Made by a program: the position numbers and the translations under genes
Shown here: in pieces, positions 37,991-51,330 of the stretch
Position numbering within the stretch: the stretch's first letter is position 1
Layout of the letters: each line of letters opens with the position of its first letter
Assembly (NCBI RefSeq): GCF_963678635.1
Contig: NC_087065.1
Coordinates: 72,489,345-72,553,344 of the forward strand
From: Symsagittifera roscoffensis
Lineage: Eukaryota > Xenacoelomorpha > Acoela > Convolutidae
Direction: 5' to 3'
DNA length: 64,000 bases
The notes under the pieces: generated by a model
Database searches by the model: none
Told to the model about the DNA's origin: nothing
The model's input: the letters and a program-made list of their open reading frames with translations, nothing else

Positions 37991-39443
37991 GTGCCAAGGA
38001 AAACATTGAATACACAATGCAAACAATCTTAAACGAAAGCTGTCTTTTCTTTGGCTAACAAGTGATAACAAAAAAGTGAATCCACAAAAAAAAAAATTTT
38101 CATTGGAAGCTGAGTATCCATTGCCTAACATGAGCCAACAAAAAATTTGAGTACAAAACGGAAACACTTTTCATCAAAAGCTGGCTAATCATAGCATAAC
38201 GAGTGCCAAGGAAAACGTTGAACACACAATGCAAACAATTTTCATCGAAAGCTTTCTAAACATTGGCTATCAGGTACCAACGAAAAAAGTATATATCCAC
38301 AAAAAAAAGAATTTTCATTGGAAGCTTGGTATACATTACCTAACAAGAGCCAGCGAAAAATTTGAATACAAAATGGAAACATTTCTCATCGAAAGCTGGC
38401 TAATCATAGCATAACGAGTGCCAAGGAAAACATTGAATACACAAAAAAACTTTAAATTTCTTTGGAAGCTGGGTATCGATTGCCTAATATGAGCCAACAA
38501 AAAATTTGAAAGCAAAATGGAAACACTTCTAAGCGAAAGCTGGCTAATCATAGCATAACGAGTGCCAAGGAAAACATTGAATACGCAATGCAAACAAGCT
38601 TAACCGAAAGCTGTCTATTCTTTGGCTAACAAGTGCCAACGAAAAAGTGAATCCACAAAAAAAAGTTAACTTTCTTTGGAAGTTGGCTAACCATAGCATA
38701 ACGAGTAACAAGGAAAACGTTGAACACACAATGCAAACAATTGTCATCGAAAGCTGTCTATTCTTTGGCTAACAAGTGCCAACGAAAAAATTGAATCCAC
38801 AAAAAAATTTAAATTTCTTTGGAAGCTGGGTATCCATTGCCTAATATGAGCCAACAAAAAATTTGAAAACAAAATGGAAACACTTCTAAGCGAAAGCTGG
38901 CTAATCATAGCATAAGGAGTGCCAAGGAAACCATTGAATACGCAATGCAAACAAGCTTAACCGAAAGCTGTCTATTCTTTGGCTAACAAGTGCCAACGAA
39001 AAAGTGAATCCACAAAAAAAGTTAATTTTCTTTGGAAGCTTTGGATTTAACATGAGCCAACAAAACAATTGAATACAAAATGGAAACACTTCTCATCGGA
39101 GGCTGGCTAACCATAGCATAACGAGTGCCAAGGAAAACGTTGAACACACAATGCAAACAATTTTCATCGAAAGCTGTCTATTCTTTGGCTAACAAGTGAT
39201 AACAAAAAAAGTGAATCCACAAAAAAAATAATTTTCATTGGAAGCTGAGTATTCATTGCCTAATATTAGCCAACAAAAAAATTGAGTATAAAATGTAAAC
39301 ACTTCTCATCAAAAGCTGGCTAGTCATAGCATAACGAGTGCCAAGGAAAACGTTGAACACACAATGCAAACATTTTTCATCGAAAGCTGTCTAAACATTG
39401 GCTGACAAGTGCCAACGAAAAAAATATATATCCACAAAAAAAT

Positions 39444-40120
39444 AATTCTCATTGGAAGCTTGGTATGCATTGCCTAAAAAGAGTCAACGAAAAATTTGAA
39501 TACAAAATGGAAACACTTTTCATCGAAAGCTGGCTAATGATAGCATAACAAGTGTCAATAAAATCATTGAATATACATTGCAAACAAAATTAATCGAAAG
39601 CTGTCTATACATCGGCTAACAAGTGTCAACGAAAACAGTGCATCCACAAAAAAAACTTCATCGGAAGTTGGGTACACATAGCCTAACATGAGCCAACGGA
39701 AAAATTGAATACACAATGGAAATACTTCTCACCGAAAGCTGGCTAATGATAGCGTAAGAAGTGTCAATAAAATCATTGAATATACATTGAAAACAAAATT
39801 AATCGAAAGCTGTCTATACATCGGCTAACAAATGCCAACGAAAAAAATGAATCCACAAAAAATAATTTTTTTTTCTTTGGAAGCTGGGTATACATAGCCT
39901 AACTTGAATCAACAAAAAAACTGAATACACAATGAAAACACATGTCATCCAAAGTTGGCTATACCCTACATAACAAGTAACAATGAAAAAGTGAAAAAAT
40001 AGTGCCAATAGTTTTCATCGAAAGCAAGCTACGATTAGCGTAACAAGTACCAACGAAAATAATGAATACACAGTCCAAACATTGTTCTACAAAAGCTGGC
40101 TAATCTTAGCTTAACAAGTG
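39444..40120 (+). repeat. Composite N-...-K-L-M module, copy 1
   Basis: It runs from 'attctcattggaagc' to the M monomer, 641 bp to the 'ttctac' anchor. It includes N-type C monomers ('gatagcataacaagtgtc', 'aaatcattgaatatacattg'), A monomers ending 'aaacttcatcgg', B with 'gttgggtacacatag', then K-L-M. N is a C subtype found only next to K-L-M in this window. Confidence 0.8.
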
Positions 40121-41792
40121 CCAAGGAAAACATTGAATACACAATGCAAACAATTTTCATCGAAAGCTATGTAAACATTGGCTAACAGGTGCCAACGAAA
40201 AAATGAATCCACAAAAAAATCAATTTTCTTTGAAAGCTGGGTTTCCATTGAATAACATGAGCCAACAAAACTTTTGAGTACAAAATGGAAACACTTCTCA
40301 TCGAAAGCTGGCTAATCATAGCATAACGAGTGCAAAGGAAAATATTGAAAACATTATGCAAACAATTTAACCGAAAGCTGTATATTCTTTGGCTAATAAG
40401 TGATAAAGAAAAAAGTGAATCCACAAAAAAAACAATTTTCATTGGAAGCTGAGTATCCATTGCCTATCAAGAGCCAACGAAAAAAGTATATATCCTAAAA
40501 AAAAAAGAATTTTCACTAGAAGCTTGGTATACATTACCTAACAAGAGCCAACGAAAAATTTGAATATAAAATGGAAACACTTCTCATCGAAAGCTTGCTA
40601 ATCATAGCATAAAGATTGCCAAGGAAAACATTGAATACACAATGCAATCAATATTTATCAAAAGCTGTCTTTACATTGGCTAACAAGTGCCAACGAAAAA
40701 ATGCATCCACAAAAAAAATTAATTTGCTTTGGAAACTGGGTATACATAGTCTAACATGAGTCAACAAAAAAATTGATTACCCAAGGGAAACACTTCTCAT
40801 CGAAAGCTGGCTAATCAAAGCATAGCGAGTGCAAAGGAAAACATTGAAAACACAATGCAAACAATATTAAACGAAAGCTGTCTATTCTTTGGCTCACAAG
40901 TGATAACGAAAAAAGCGAATCCACAAAAAAAAATAATTTTCATTGGAAGCTGAGTATCCATTGCCAAACAGGAGGCAACGAAAATTTTGATTACAAAGTG
41001 GAAACACTTCTCATCGAAAGCTGGCTAATCATAGCATAACGATTGACAGGGAAAACATTGAATACACAATGCAATCAATATTAATCGAAAGCTGTCTTTA
41101 CATTGGCTAACAAAAGCAAACGAAAAAATGAAACCACAAAAAAAATTAATTTGCTTTAGAAGCTGGGTATACATAGCCTAACATAAGTCAACAAAAAATT
41201 GAATACCCAAGGGAAACACGTCTCATCGAAAACTGGCTAATCATAGCATAGCGAGTGCCAAGGAAAACATTGAAAACACAATGCAAAAAATCTTAACCGA
41301 AAGATGTCTATTCTTTGGCTAACAACTGATAACGAAAAAAGCGAATCCACAAAAAAAAAACAATTTTCATTGGAAGCTGAGTATCCATTGGCTAACAAGA
41401 GCCAACGAAAACTTTGATTAGATAGTGGAAATACTTCTCATCGAAAGCTCGCTAATCATAGCATAACTATTGCCAAGAAAAACCTTAAATTTACAATGCA
41501 ATCAGTATTAATCGAAAACTGTCTATACATTGGCTAACAAGTGCCAACGAAAAAATGAATCAACAAAAAAAATCATTTTTCTCTTTGAAAGCAGGGTATC
41601 CATTGCCTAACATGAGCCAACACAATTTTTGAGTACAAAATGGAAACACTTCTCATCGAAAGCTGGCTAATCATAGCATAACGAGTGCCAAGGAGAACAT
41701 TGAATACACAATGGAAACACTTTTCATAAAAAGCTGTCTAAACATTGGCTGACAAGTGCAACGAAAAAAAATATATATCCAAAAAAAAAATA
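40121..41792 (+). repeat. Trimer block resembling the 35-37 kb block
   Basis: It carries 'acccaagggaaac' B and 'gtgcaaaggaaaatattg' C monomers as in 30-37 kb, with many private changes ('gcttgctaatc', 'caggaggcaacg', 'gaaagctcgc'). A B monomer is interrupted near 40480, where 'gagccaacgaaaaaag' runs into an A-type 'tatatatcc' tail. Confidence 0.75.
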
Positions 41793-42480
41793 ATTCTCAT
41801 TGGAAGCTTGGTATGCATTGCCTAAAAAGAGTCAACGAAAAATTTGAATACAAAATGGAAACACTTTTCATCGAAAGCTGACTAATGATAGCATAACAAG
41901 TGTCAATAAAATCATTGAATATACATTGCAAACAAAATTAATCGAAAGCTGTCTATACATCGGCTAACAAGTGTCGACGAAAACAGTGCATCCACAAATA
42001 AAACTTCATCGGAAGTTGGGTACACACAGCTTAACATGAGCCAACGGAAAAATTGAATACACAATGTAAAAACTTCTCATCAAAAGCTGGCTAATGATAG
42101 CATAAGAAGTATCAATAAAATCATTGAATATACATTGAAAACAAAATTAATCGAAAGCTGTCTATACATTGGCTAACAAATGCCAACAAAAAAATGAATC
42201 CACAAAAAAAAAAATTTTTTTTTCATTGGAAGCTGGGTATACATAGCCTAACTTGAATCAACGGAAAAATTGAATACACAATGAAAACACATCTCATCCA
42301 AAGTTGGCTATACCCTACATAACAAGTAAAAACGAAAAAATGAAAAAATTGTGCCAATAAATTTCATCGAAAGCAAGCTACACTTAGCGTAACAAAGTAC
42401 CAACGAAAAAAATGAATACAAGTCCAAACATTGTTCTACAAAAGCTGGCTAATCTTAGCTTAACAAGTGCCAAGGAAAAC
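41793..42480 (+). repeat. Composite N-...-K-L-M module, copy 2
   Basis: It has the same order and the same 641-bp distance to 'ttctac' (42434) as the copy at 39444, 2349 bp away. L retains 'gcgtaacaaagtacc' and lost 'ac' before 'agtcc' near 42420. Confidence 0.8.
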
Positions 42481-42706
42481 ATTGAATACACAATGCAAAC
42501 AAATTAAATCGAAAGCTGTCTATACATTGGCTAACAAGTGCCAACAAAAAAAGTAAATCCACAAAAAAAGGTAATTTTCTTTGGAAGCTGGGCATCCATT
42601 GCCTAACATGAGCCAACAAAAAATTTGAGTACAAAACGGAAGCACTTTTCATCAAAAGCTGGCTAATCATAGCATAACGAGTGCCAAGGAAAACGTTGAA
42701 CACACA

Positions 42707-45285
42707 ATGCAAACAATTTTCATCGAAAGCTGTCTAAACATTGGCTATCAGGTACCAACGAAAAAAGTATATATCCTAAAAAAAAAGAATTTTCATTGGA
42801 AGCTTGGTATACATTACCTAACAAGAGCCAACGAAAAATTTGAATATAAAATGGAAACACTTCTCATCGAAAGCTGGCTAATCATAGCATAACGAGTGCC
42901 AAGGAAAACATTGAATACACAATGCAAACAATCTTAAGCGAAAGCTGTCTATTCTTTGGCTAACAAGTGATAACAAAAAAAGTGAATCCACAAAGAAAAT
43001 AATTTTCATTGGAAGCTGAGTATCCATTGCCTAACATGAGCCAACAAAAAATTTGAGTACAAAACGGAAACACTTTTCATCAAAAGCTGGCTAATCATAG
43101 CATAACGAATGCCAAGGAAAACGTTGAACACAAAATGCAAACAATTTTCATCGAAAGCTGTCTAAACAATGGCTATCAGGTACCAACGAAAAAAGTATAT
43201 ATCCACAAAAAAAAGATTTTTCATTGGAAGCTTGGTATACATTACCTAACAAGAGCCAACGAAAAATTTGAATATAAAATGGAAACACTTCTCATCGAAA
43301 GCTGGCTAATCATAGCATAACGAGTGCCAAGGAAAACATTGAACACACAATGCAAACAATCCTAACCGAAAGCTGTCTATTCTTTGGCTAACAAGTGCCA
43401 ACGAAAAAATTGAATCCACAAAAAAAAATTAATTTTCTTTGGAAGCTGGGTATCCATTGCCTAATATGAGCCAACAAAAAATTTGAGTACAAAACGGAAA
43501 CACTTTTCATCAAAAGCTGGCTAATCATAGCATAACGAGTGCCAAGGAAATCGTTGAACACACAATGCAAACAATTTTCATCGAAAGCTGTCTAAACATT
43601 GGCTATCAGGTACCAACGAAAAAAGTATATATCCTAAAAAAAAAGAATTTTCATTGGAAGCTTGGTATACATTACCTAACAAGAGCCAACGAAAAATTTG
43701 AATATAAAATGGAAACACTTCTCATCGAAAGCTGGCTAATCATACCATAACGAGTGCCAAGGAAAACATTGAATACACAATGCAAACAATCTTAAACGAA
43801 AGCTGTCTATTCTTTGGCTAACAAGTGATAACAAAAAAAGTGAATCCACAAAGAAAATAATTTTCATTGGAAGCTGAGTATCCATTGCCTAACATGAGCC
43901 AACAAAAAATTTGAGTACAAAACGGAAACACTTTTCATCAAAAGCTGGCTAATCATAGCATAACGAATGCCAAGGAAAACGTTGAACACAAAATGCAAAC
44001 AATTTTCATCGAAAGCTGTCTAAACAATGGCTATCAGGTACCAACGAAAAAAGTATATATCCACAAAAAAAAGATTTTTCATTGGAAGCTTGGTATACAT
44101 TACCTAACAAGAGCCAACGAAAAATTTGAATATAAAATGTAAACACTTCTCATCGAAAGCTGGCTAATCATAGCATAACGAGTGCCAAGGAAAACATTGA
44201 ATACACAATGCAAACAATCCTAACCGAAAGCTGTCTATTCTTTGGCTAACAAGTGCCAACAAAAAAAGTAAATCCACAAAAAAAGGTAATTTTCTTTGGA
44301 AGCTGGGCATCCATTGCCTAACATGGGCCAACAAAAAATTTGAGTACAAAACGGAAACACTTTTCATCAAAAGCTGGCTAATCATAGCATAACGAGTGCC
44401 AAGGAAAACGTTGAACACACAATGCAAACAATTTTCATCGAAAGCTGTCTAAACATTGGCTATCAGGTACCAACGAAAAAAGTATATATCCTAAAAAAAA
44501 AGAATTTTCACTAGAAGCTTGGCATACATTACCTAACAAGAGCCAACGAAAAATTTGAATATAAAATGGAAACACTTCTCATCGAAAGCTGGCTAATCAT
44601 AGCATAACGATGCCAAGGAAAACATTGAATACACAATGCAAACAATCTTAAACGAAAGCTGTCTATTCTTTGGCTAACAAGTGATAACAAAAAAAGTGAA
44701 ACCACAAAGAAAATAATTTTCATTGGAAGCTGAGTATCCATTGCCTAACATGAGCCAACAGAAAATTTGAGTACAAAACGGAAACACTTTTCATCAAAAG
44801 CTGGCTAATCATAGCATAACGAATGCCAAGGAAAACGTTGAACACAAAATGCAAACAATTTTCATCGAAAGCTGTCTAAACAATGGCTATCAGGTACAAA
44901 CGAAAAAAGTATATATCCACAAAAAAAAGATTTTTCATTGGAAGCTTGGTATACATTACCTAACAAGAGCCAACGAAAAATTTGAATATTAAATGGAAAC
45001 ACTTCTCATCGAAAGCTGGCTAATCATAGCATAACGAGTGCCAAGGAAAACATTGAATACACAATGCAAACAATCCTAACCGAAAGCTGTCTATTCTTTG
45101 GCTAACAAGTGCCAACGAAAAAATTGAATCCACAAAAAAAAATTAATTTTCTTTGGAAGCTGGGTATCCATTGCCTAATATGAGCCAACAAAAAATTTGA
45201 GTACAAAACGGAAACACTTTTCATCAAAAGCTGGCTAATCATAGCATAACGAGTGCCAAGGAAAACATTGAATACGCAATGCAAA
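42707..45285 (+). repeat. Array of six 429-bp hexamers in two alternating subtypes
   Basis: The marker 'atgcaaacaattttcatcg' followed by 'ggctatcaggtac' starts at 42707, 43135, 43565, 43993, 44422 and 44849 (spacings 428, 430, 428, 429, 427). Odd copies have 'taaacattggc' and 'tatatcctaaaa'. Even copies have 'taaacaatggc' and 'tatatccac', with 'cacaaaatgc' before them. The true period is therefore a 12-monomer dimer of about 857 bp. The copy near 44610 lost bases in 'acgatgccaagg'. Confidence 0.88.
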
Positions 45286-47331
45286 CAAGCTTAACCGAAA
45301 GCTGTCTATTCTTTGGCTAACAAGTGCCAACGAAAAAGTGAATCCACAAAAAAGTTAATTTTCTTTGGAAGCTGGGTATGCCTTGCCTAACATGAGCCAA
45401 CAATACGTTTGAATACAAAATGGAAACACTTCTCATTGAAGGCTGGCTAACCCTAGCATAACGAGTGACAAGGAAAACGTTGAACACACAATGCAAACAA
45501 TTTTCATCGAAAGCTGTCTATTCTTTGGCTAACAAGTGCCAACGAAAAAGTTAATCCACAAAAAAAGGTAATTTTCTTTGGAAGCTGGATATCCATTGCC
45601 TAATATGAGCCAACAAAAAAAAATTGAATACACAATGGAAACTCTTCTCATCGAAAGCTGGCTAATCATAGCATAGCGAGTGCCAAGGAAAACATTGAAT
45701 ACGCAATGCAAACAAGCTTAACCGAAAGCTGTCTATTCTTTGGCTAACAAGTGCCAACGAAAAAGTGAATCCACAAAAAAAAGTTAATTTTCTTTGGAAG
45801 CTGGGTATCCATTGCCTAACATGAGCCAACAAAACATTTGAATACAAAATGGAAACACTTCTCATCGAAGGCTGGCTAACCATAGCATAACGAGTGCCAA
45901 GGAAAACGTTGAACACACAATGCAAACAATTTTCATCGAAAGCTGTCTATTCTTTGGCTAACAAGTGCCAACGAAAAAAGTTAATCCACAAAAAAAAGTA
46001 ATTTTCTTTGGAAGCTGGGTATCCATTGCCTAATATGAGCCAACAAAAAAATTGAATACACAATGGAAACACTTCTCATCGAAAGCTGGCTAATCATAGC
46101 ATAGCGAGTGTCAAGGAAAACATTGAATACGCAATGCAAACAAGCTTAACCGAGAGCTGTCTATTCTTTGGCTAACAAGTGCCAACGAAAAAGTGAATCC
46201 ACAATAAAAAGTTAATTTTCTTTGGAAGCTGGGTATCCATTGCCTAAAATGAGCCAACAAAAAATTTGAAAACAAAATGGAAACACTTCTAAGCGAAAGC
46301 TGGCTAATCATAGCATAACGAGTGCCAGGGAAAACATTGAATACGCAATGCAAACAAGCTTAACCGAAAGCTGTCTATTCTTTGGCTAACAAGTGCCAAC
46401 GAAAAAGTGAACCCACAAAAAGTTAATTTTCTTTGGAAGCTGGGTATCCATTGCCGAACATGAACCAACAAAAAATTTGAATACAAAATGGAAACACTTC
46501 TCATCGAAGGCTGGCTAACCATAGCATAACGAGTGCCAAGGAAAACGTTGAACACACAATGCAAACAATTTTCATCGAAAGCTGTCTATTCTTTGGCTAA
46601 CAAGTGATAACAAAAAATTGAATCCACAAAAAAAATAATTTTCATTGGAAGCTGAGTATCCATTGCCTAACATGAGCCAACAAAAAATTTGAATACACAA
46701 TGGAAACACTTCTCATCGAAGGCTGGCTAACCATAGCATAACGAGTGCCAAGGAAAACGTTGAACACACAATGCAAACAATTTTCATCGAAAGCTGTCTA
46801 TTCTTTGGCTAACAAATGATAACAAAAAAATGAATCCACAAAAAAAATAATTCTCATTGGAAGCTTGGTATGCATTGCCTAAAAAGAGTCAACGAAAAAT
46901 TTGAATACAAAATGGAAACACTTTTCATCGAAAGCTGGCTAATGATAGCATAACAAGTGTCAATAAAATCATTGAATATACATTGCAAAGAACATTAATC
47001 GAAAGCTGTCTATACATCGGCTAACAAGTGTCAACGAAAACAGTGCATCTACAAAAAAAACTTCATCGGAAGTTGGGTACACATAGCCTAACATGAGCGA
47101 ACGAAAAACTGAATACACAATGAAAACACATCTCATCCAAAGTTGGCTATACCCTACATAACAAGTAACAACGAAAAAATGAAAAAATAGTGCCAATAAT
47201 TTTCATCGAAAGCAAGCTACACTTAGCGTAACAAGTACCAACGAAAAAAATGAATACACAGTCCAAACATTGTTCTACAAAAGCTGGCTAATCTTAGCTT
47301 AACAAGTGCCAAGGAAAACATTGAATACACA
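44849..47331 (+). repeat. 2483-bp repeat, copy 1
   Basis: Markers 'caatcctaacc' (45071), 'caagcttaacc' (45286) and 'caatacgtttgaatac' (45401) all return at +2483. It contains the last 429-bp hexamer, trimers with 'gaaggctggctaacc' C monomers, and ends with an N/K-L-M module (46850-47310). Confidence 0.82.
46850..47310 (+). repeat. Composite N-...-K-L-M module, copy 3, shortened
   Basis: The distance from 'attctcattgg' to 'ttctac' is 423 bp, against 641 bp in the other two copies. About one trimer between the first 'cttcatcgg' A/B pair and K is missing. The fusion lies at 'gagcgaacgaaaaactg' near 47100. Confidence 0.8.
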
Positions 47332-49055
47332 TTGCAAACAATTTTCATCGAAAGCTGTCTAAACATTGGCTATCAGGTACCAACGAAAAAAGTATATATC
47401 CACAAAAAAAAGAATTTTCATTGGAAGCTTGGTATACATCACCTAACAAGAGCCAACGAAAAATTTGAATATAAAATGGAAACACTTCTCATCGAAAGCT
47501 GGCTAATCATAGCATAACGAGTGCCAAGGAAAACATTGAATACACAATGCAAACAATCCTAACCGAAAGCTGTCTATTCTTTGGCTAACAAGTGCCAACG
47601 AAAAAATTGAATCCACAAAAAAATATTAATTTTCTTTGGAAGCTGGGTATCCATTGCCTAATATGAGCCAACAAAAAATTTGAAAACGAAATGGAAACAC
47701 TTCTAAGCGAAAGCTGGCTTATCATAGCATAACGAGTGCCATGGAAAACATTGAATACGCAATGCAAACAAGCTTAACCGAAAGCTGTCTATTCTTTGGC
47801 TAACAAGTGCCAACGAAAAAGTGAATCCAAAAAAAAGTTAATTTTCTTTGGAAGCTGGGTATGCCTTGCCTAACATGAGCCAACAATACGTTTGAATACA
47901 AAATGGAAATACTTCTCATCCAAGGCTGGCTAACCATAGCATAACGAGTGACAAGGAAAACGTTGAACACACAATGCAAACAATTTTCATCGAAAGCTGT
48001 CTATTCTTTGGCTAACAAGTGCCAACGAAAAAAGTTAATCCACAAAAAAAGGTAATTTTCTTTGGAAGCTGGATATCCATTGCCTAATATGAGCCAACAA
48101 AAAAATTGAATACACAATGGAAACTCTTCTCATCGAAAGCTGGCTAATCATAGCATAGCGAGTGCCAAGGAAAACATTGAATACGCAATGCAAACAAGCT
48201 TAACCGAAAGCTGTCTATTCTTTGGCTAACAAGTGCCAACGAAAAAGTGAATCCACAAAAAAAGTTAATTTTCTTTGGAAGCTGGGTATCCATTGCCTAA
48301 CATGAGCCAACAAAACATTTGAATACAAAATGGAAACACTTCTCATCGAAGGCTGGCTAACCATAGCATAACGAGTGCCAAGGAAAACGTTGAACACACA
48401 ATGCAAACAATTTTCATCGAAAGCTGTCTATTCTTTGGCTAACAAGTGCCAACGAAAAAAGTTAATCCACAAAAAAAGGTAATTTTCTTTGCAAGCTGGG
48501 TATCCATTGCCTAATATGAGCCAACAAAAAAATTGAATACACAATGGAAACACTTCTCATCGAAAGCTGGCTAATCATAGCATAGCGAGTGCCAAGGAAA
48601 ACATTGAATACGCAATGCAAACAAGCTTAACCGAAAGCTGTCTATTCTTTGGTTAACAAGTGCCAACGAAAAAGTGAATCCACAATAAAAAGTTAATTTT
48701 CTTTGGAAGCTGGGTATCCATTGCCTAATATGAGCCAACAAAAAATTTGAAAACAAAATGGAAACACTTCTAAGCGAAAGCTGGCTAATCATAGCATAAC
48801 GAGTGCCAGGGAAAACATTGAATACGCAATGCAAACAAGCTTAACCGAAAGCTGTCTATTCTTTGGCTAACAAGTGATAACAAAAAATTGAATCCACAAA
48901 AAAAATAATTTTCATTGGAAGCTGAGTATTCATTGCCTAACATGAGCCAACAAAAAATTTGAGTACAAAATGGAAACACTTCTCATCAAAAGCTGGCTAA
49001 TCATAGCATAACGAGTGCCAAGGAAAACGTTGAACACACAATGCAAACAATTTTC
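47332..49055 (+). repeat. 2483-bp repeat, copy 2, one trimer shorter
   Basis: It follows copy 1 at +2483 through 'caatacgtttg' (47884). Near the right end the offset drops to about 2265, because the trimer at about 46304-46564 has no counterpart here. It runs into the L-type junction at 49060. Confidence 0.78.
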
Positions 49056-49057
49056 AT

Positions 49058-49165
49058 CGAAAACAAGCTACACTTAGCGTAACAAGTACCAACGAAAAAA
49101 ATGAATACACAGTCCAAACATTGTTCTACAAAAGCTGGCTAATCTTAGCTTAACAAGTGCCAAGG
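49058..49165 (+). repeat. L-M remnant without K (repeated at 50193, 51328, 52328, 55037)
   Basis: A normal C tail ('caattttcatcg') is joined directly to L ('aaaacaagctacacttagcg'), with K absent. The five copies share the 'gaaaacaagc' variant (other L copies have 'gaaagcaagc'), so they descend from one event and spread with the 1135- and 1568-bp units. The copies at 52328 and 55037 carry 'cacctagcg'. Confidence 0.82.
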
Positions 49166-50195
49166 AAAACATTGAATACACAATGCAAACAATTTTCATC
49201 GAAAGCTGTCTAAACATTGGCTAACAGGTGCCAACGAAACATTTGAATACAAAATGGAAACACTTCTCATCGAAGGCTGGCTAACCATAGCATAACGAGT
49301 GCCAAGGAAAACGTTGAACACACAATGCAAACAATTTTCATCGAAAGCTGTCTATTCTTTGGCTAACAAGTGCCAACGAAAAAAATTAATCCACAAAAAA
49401 AAGTAATTTTCTTTGCAAGCTGGGTATCCATTGCCTAATATGAGCCAACAAAAAAATTGAATACACAATGGAAACACTTCTCATCGAAAGCTGGCTAATC
49501 ATAGCATAGCGAGTGCCAAGGAAAACATTGAATACGCAATGCAAAAAAGCTTAACCAAAAGCAGTCTATTCTTTGGCTAACAAGTGCCAACGAAAAAGTG
49601 AATCCACAATAAAAAGTTAATTTTCTTTGGAAGCTGGGTATCCATTGCCTAATATGAGCCAACAAAAAATTTGAAAACAAAATGCAAACACTTCTAAGCG
49701 AAAGCTGGCTAATCATAGCATAACGAGTGCCAGGGAAAACATTGAATACGCAATGCAAACAAGCTTAACCGAAAGCTGTCTATTCTTTGGCTAACAAGTG
49801 CCAACGAAAAAGTGAATCCCCCAAAAGTTAATTTTCTTTGGAAGCTGGGTATCCATTGCCTAACATGAACCAACAAAACATTTGAATACAAAATGGAAAC
49901 ACTTCTCATCGAAGGCTGGCTAACCATAGCATAACGAGTGCCAAGGAAAACGTTGAACACACAATGCAAACAATTTTCATCGGAAGCTGTCTATTCTTTG
50001 GCTAACAAGTGATAACAAAAAAATGAATCCACAAAAAAAAAAAAATTCATTGGAAGCTGAGTATTCATTGCCTAACATGAGCCAACAAAAAATTTGAGTA
50101 CAAAATGGAAACACTTCTCATCAAAAGCTGGCTAATCATAGCATAACGAGTGCCAAGGAAAACGTTGAACACACAATGCAAACAATTTTCATCGA
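49061..50195 (+). repeat. 1135-bp HOR (16 monomers), copy 1
   Basis: The anchor 'aaacaagctacacttagcg' lies at 49061, 50196 and 51331. It includes L-M, a fused A/B monomer ('caggtgccaacgaaacattt' near 49225, one monomer missing), trimers with 'gcttaaccaaaagcagtc' and 'gaatcccccaaaag'. Sixteen 71-bp monomers give 1136 bp, so the unit is not a whole number of trimers. Confidence 0.9.
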
Positions 50196-51330
50196 AAACA
50201 AGCTACACTTAGCGTAACAAGTACCAACGAAAAAAATGAATACACAGTCCAAACATTGTTCTACAAAAGCTGGCTAATCTTAGCTTAACAAGTGCCAAGG
50301 AAAACATTGAATACACAATGCAAACAATTTTCATCGAAAGCTGTCTAAACATTGGCTAACAGGTGCCAACGAAACATTTGAATACAAAATGGAAACACTT
50401 CTCATCGAAGGCTGGCTAACCATAGCATAACGAGTGCCAAGGAAAACGTTGAACACACAATGCAAACAATTTTCATCGAAAGCTGTCTATTCTTTGGCTA
50501 ACAAGTGCCAACGAAAAAAGTTAATCCACAAAAAAAGGTAATTTTCTTTGCAAGCTGGGTATCCATTGCCTAATATGAGCCAACAAAAAAATTGAATACA
50601 CAATGGAAACACTTCTCATCGAAAGCTGGCTAATCATAGCATAGCGAGTGCCAAGGAAAACATTGAATACGCAATGCAAAAAAGCTTAACCAAAAGCAGT
50701 CTATTCTTTGGCTAACAAGTGCCAACGAAAAAGTGAATCCACAATAAAAAGTTAATTTTCTTTGGAAGCTGGGTATCCATTGCCTAATATGAGCCAACAA
50801 AAAATTTGAAAACAAAATGGAAACACTTCTAAGCGAAAGCTGGCTAATCATAGCATAACGAGTGCCAGGGAAAACATTGAATACGCAATGCAAACAAGCT
50901 TAACCGAAAGCTGTCTATTCTTTGGCTAACAAGTGCCAACGAAAAAGTGAATCCCCCAAAAGTTAATTTTCTTTGGAAGCTGGGTATCCATTGCCTAACA
51001 TGAACCAACAAAACATTTGAATACAAAATGGAAACACTTCTCATCGAAGGCTGGCTAACCATAGCATAACGAGTGCCAAGGAAAACGTTGAACACACAAT
51101 GCAAACAATTTTCATCGGAAGCTGTCTATTCTTTGGCTAACAAGTGATAACAAAAAAATGAATCCACAAAAAAAAAAATTTTCATTGGAAGCTGAGTATT
51201 CATTGCCTAACATGAGCCAACAAAAAATTTGAGTACAAAATGGAAACACTTCTCATCAAAAGCTGGCTAATCATCGCATAACGAGTGCCAAGGAAAACGT
51301 TGAACACACAATGCAAACAATTTTCATCGA
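50196..51330 (+). repeat. 1135-bp HOR, copy 2
   Basis: It is nearly identical to copy 1, including the private 'ccaaaagcagtc' and 'gaatccccc' variants. Differences seen: 'gaaaaaagttaatcc' vs 'gaaaaaaattaatcc', 'aatggaaac' vs 'aatgcaaac', A-tract length near 51170, and 'catcgcataacg' near 51272. Confidence 0.9.

Larger units (their letters stand above)
36901..39443 (+). repeat. Diverged region with K-L-M modules and a 572-bp repeat
   Basis: It contains 'gatagcataagaagtatc' C variants, two K-L-M modules (37225-37420 and 37790-37990) and a block from 'gctttctaaacattggc' to 'gagccagcgaaaaatttg' that recurs at +572 (37.66 and 38.23 kb; eight monomers). After 38.4 kb there are trimers with 'cttctaagcgaaagc' and some truncated monomers, such as 'ggaagctttggatttaac' near 39042. 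Confidence 0.78.
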
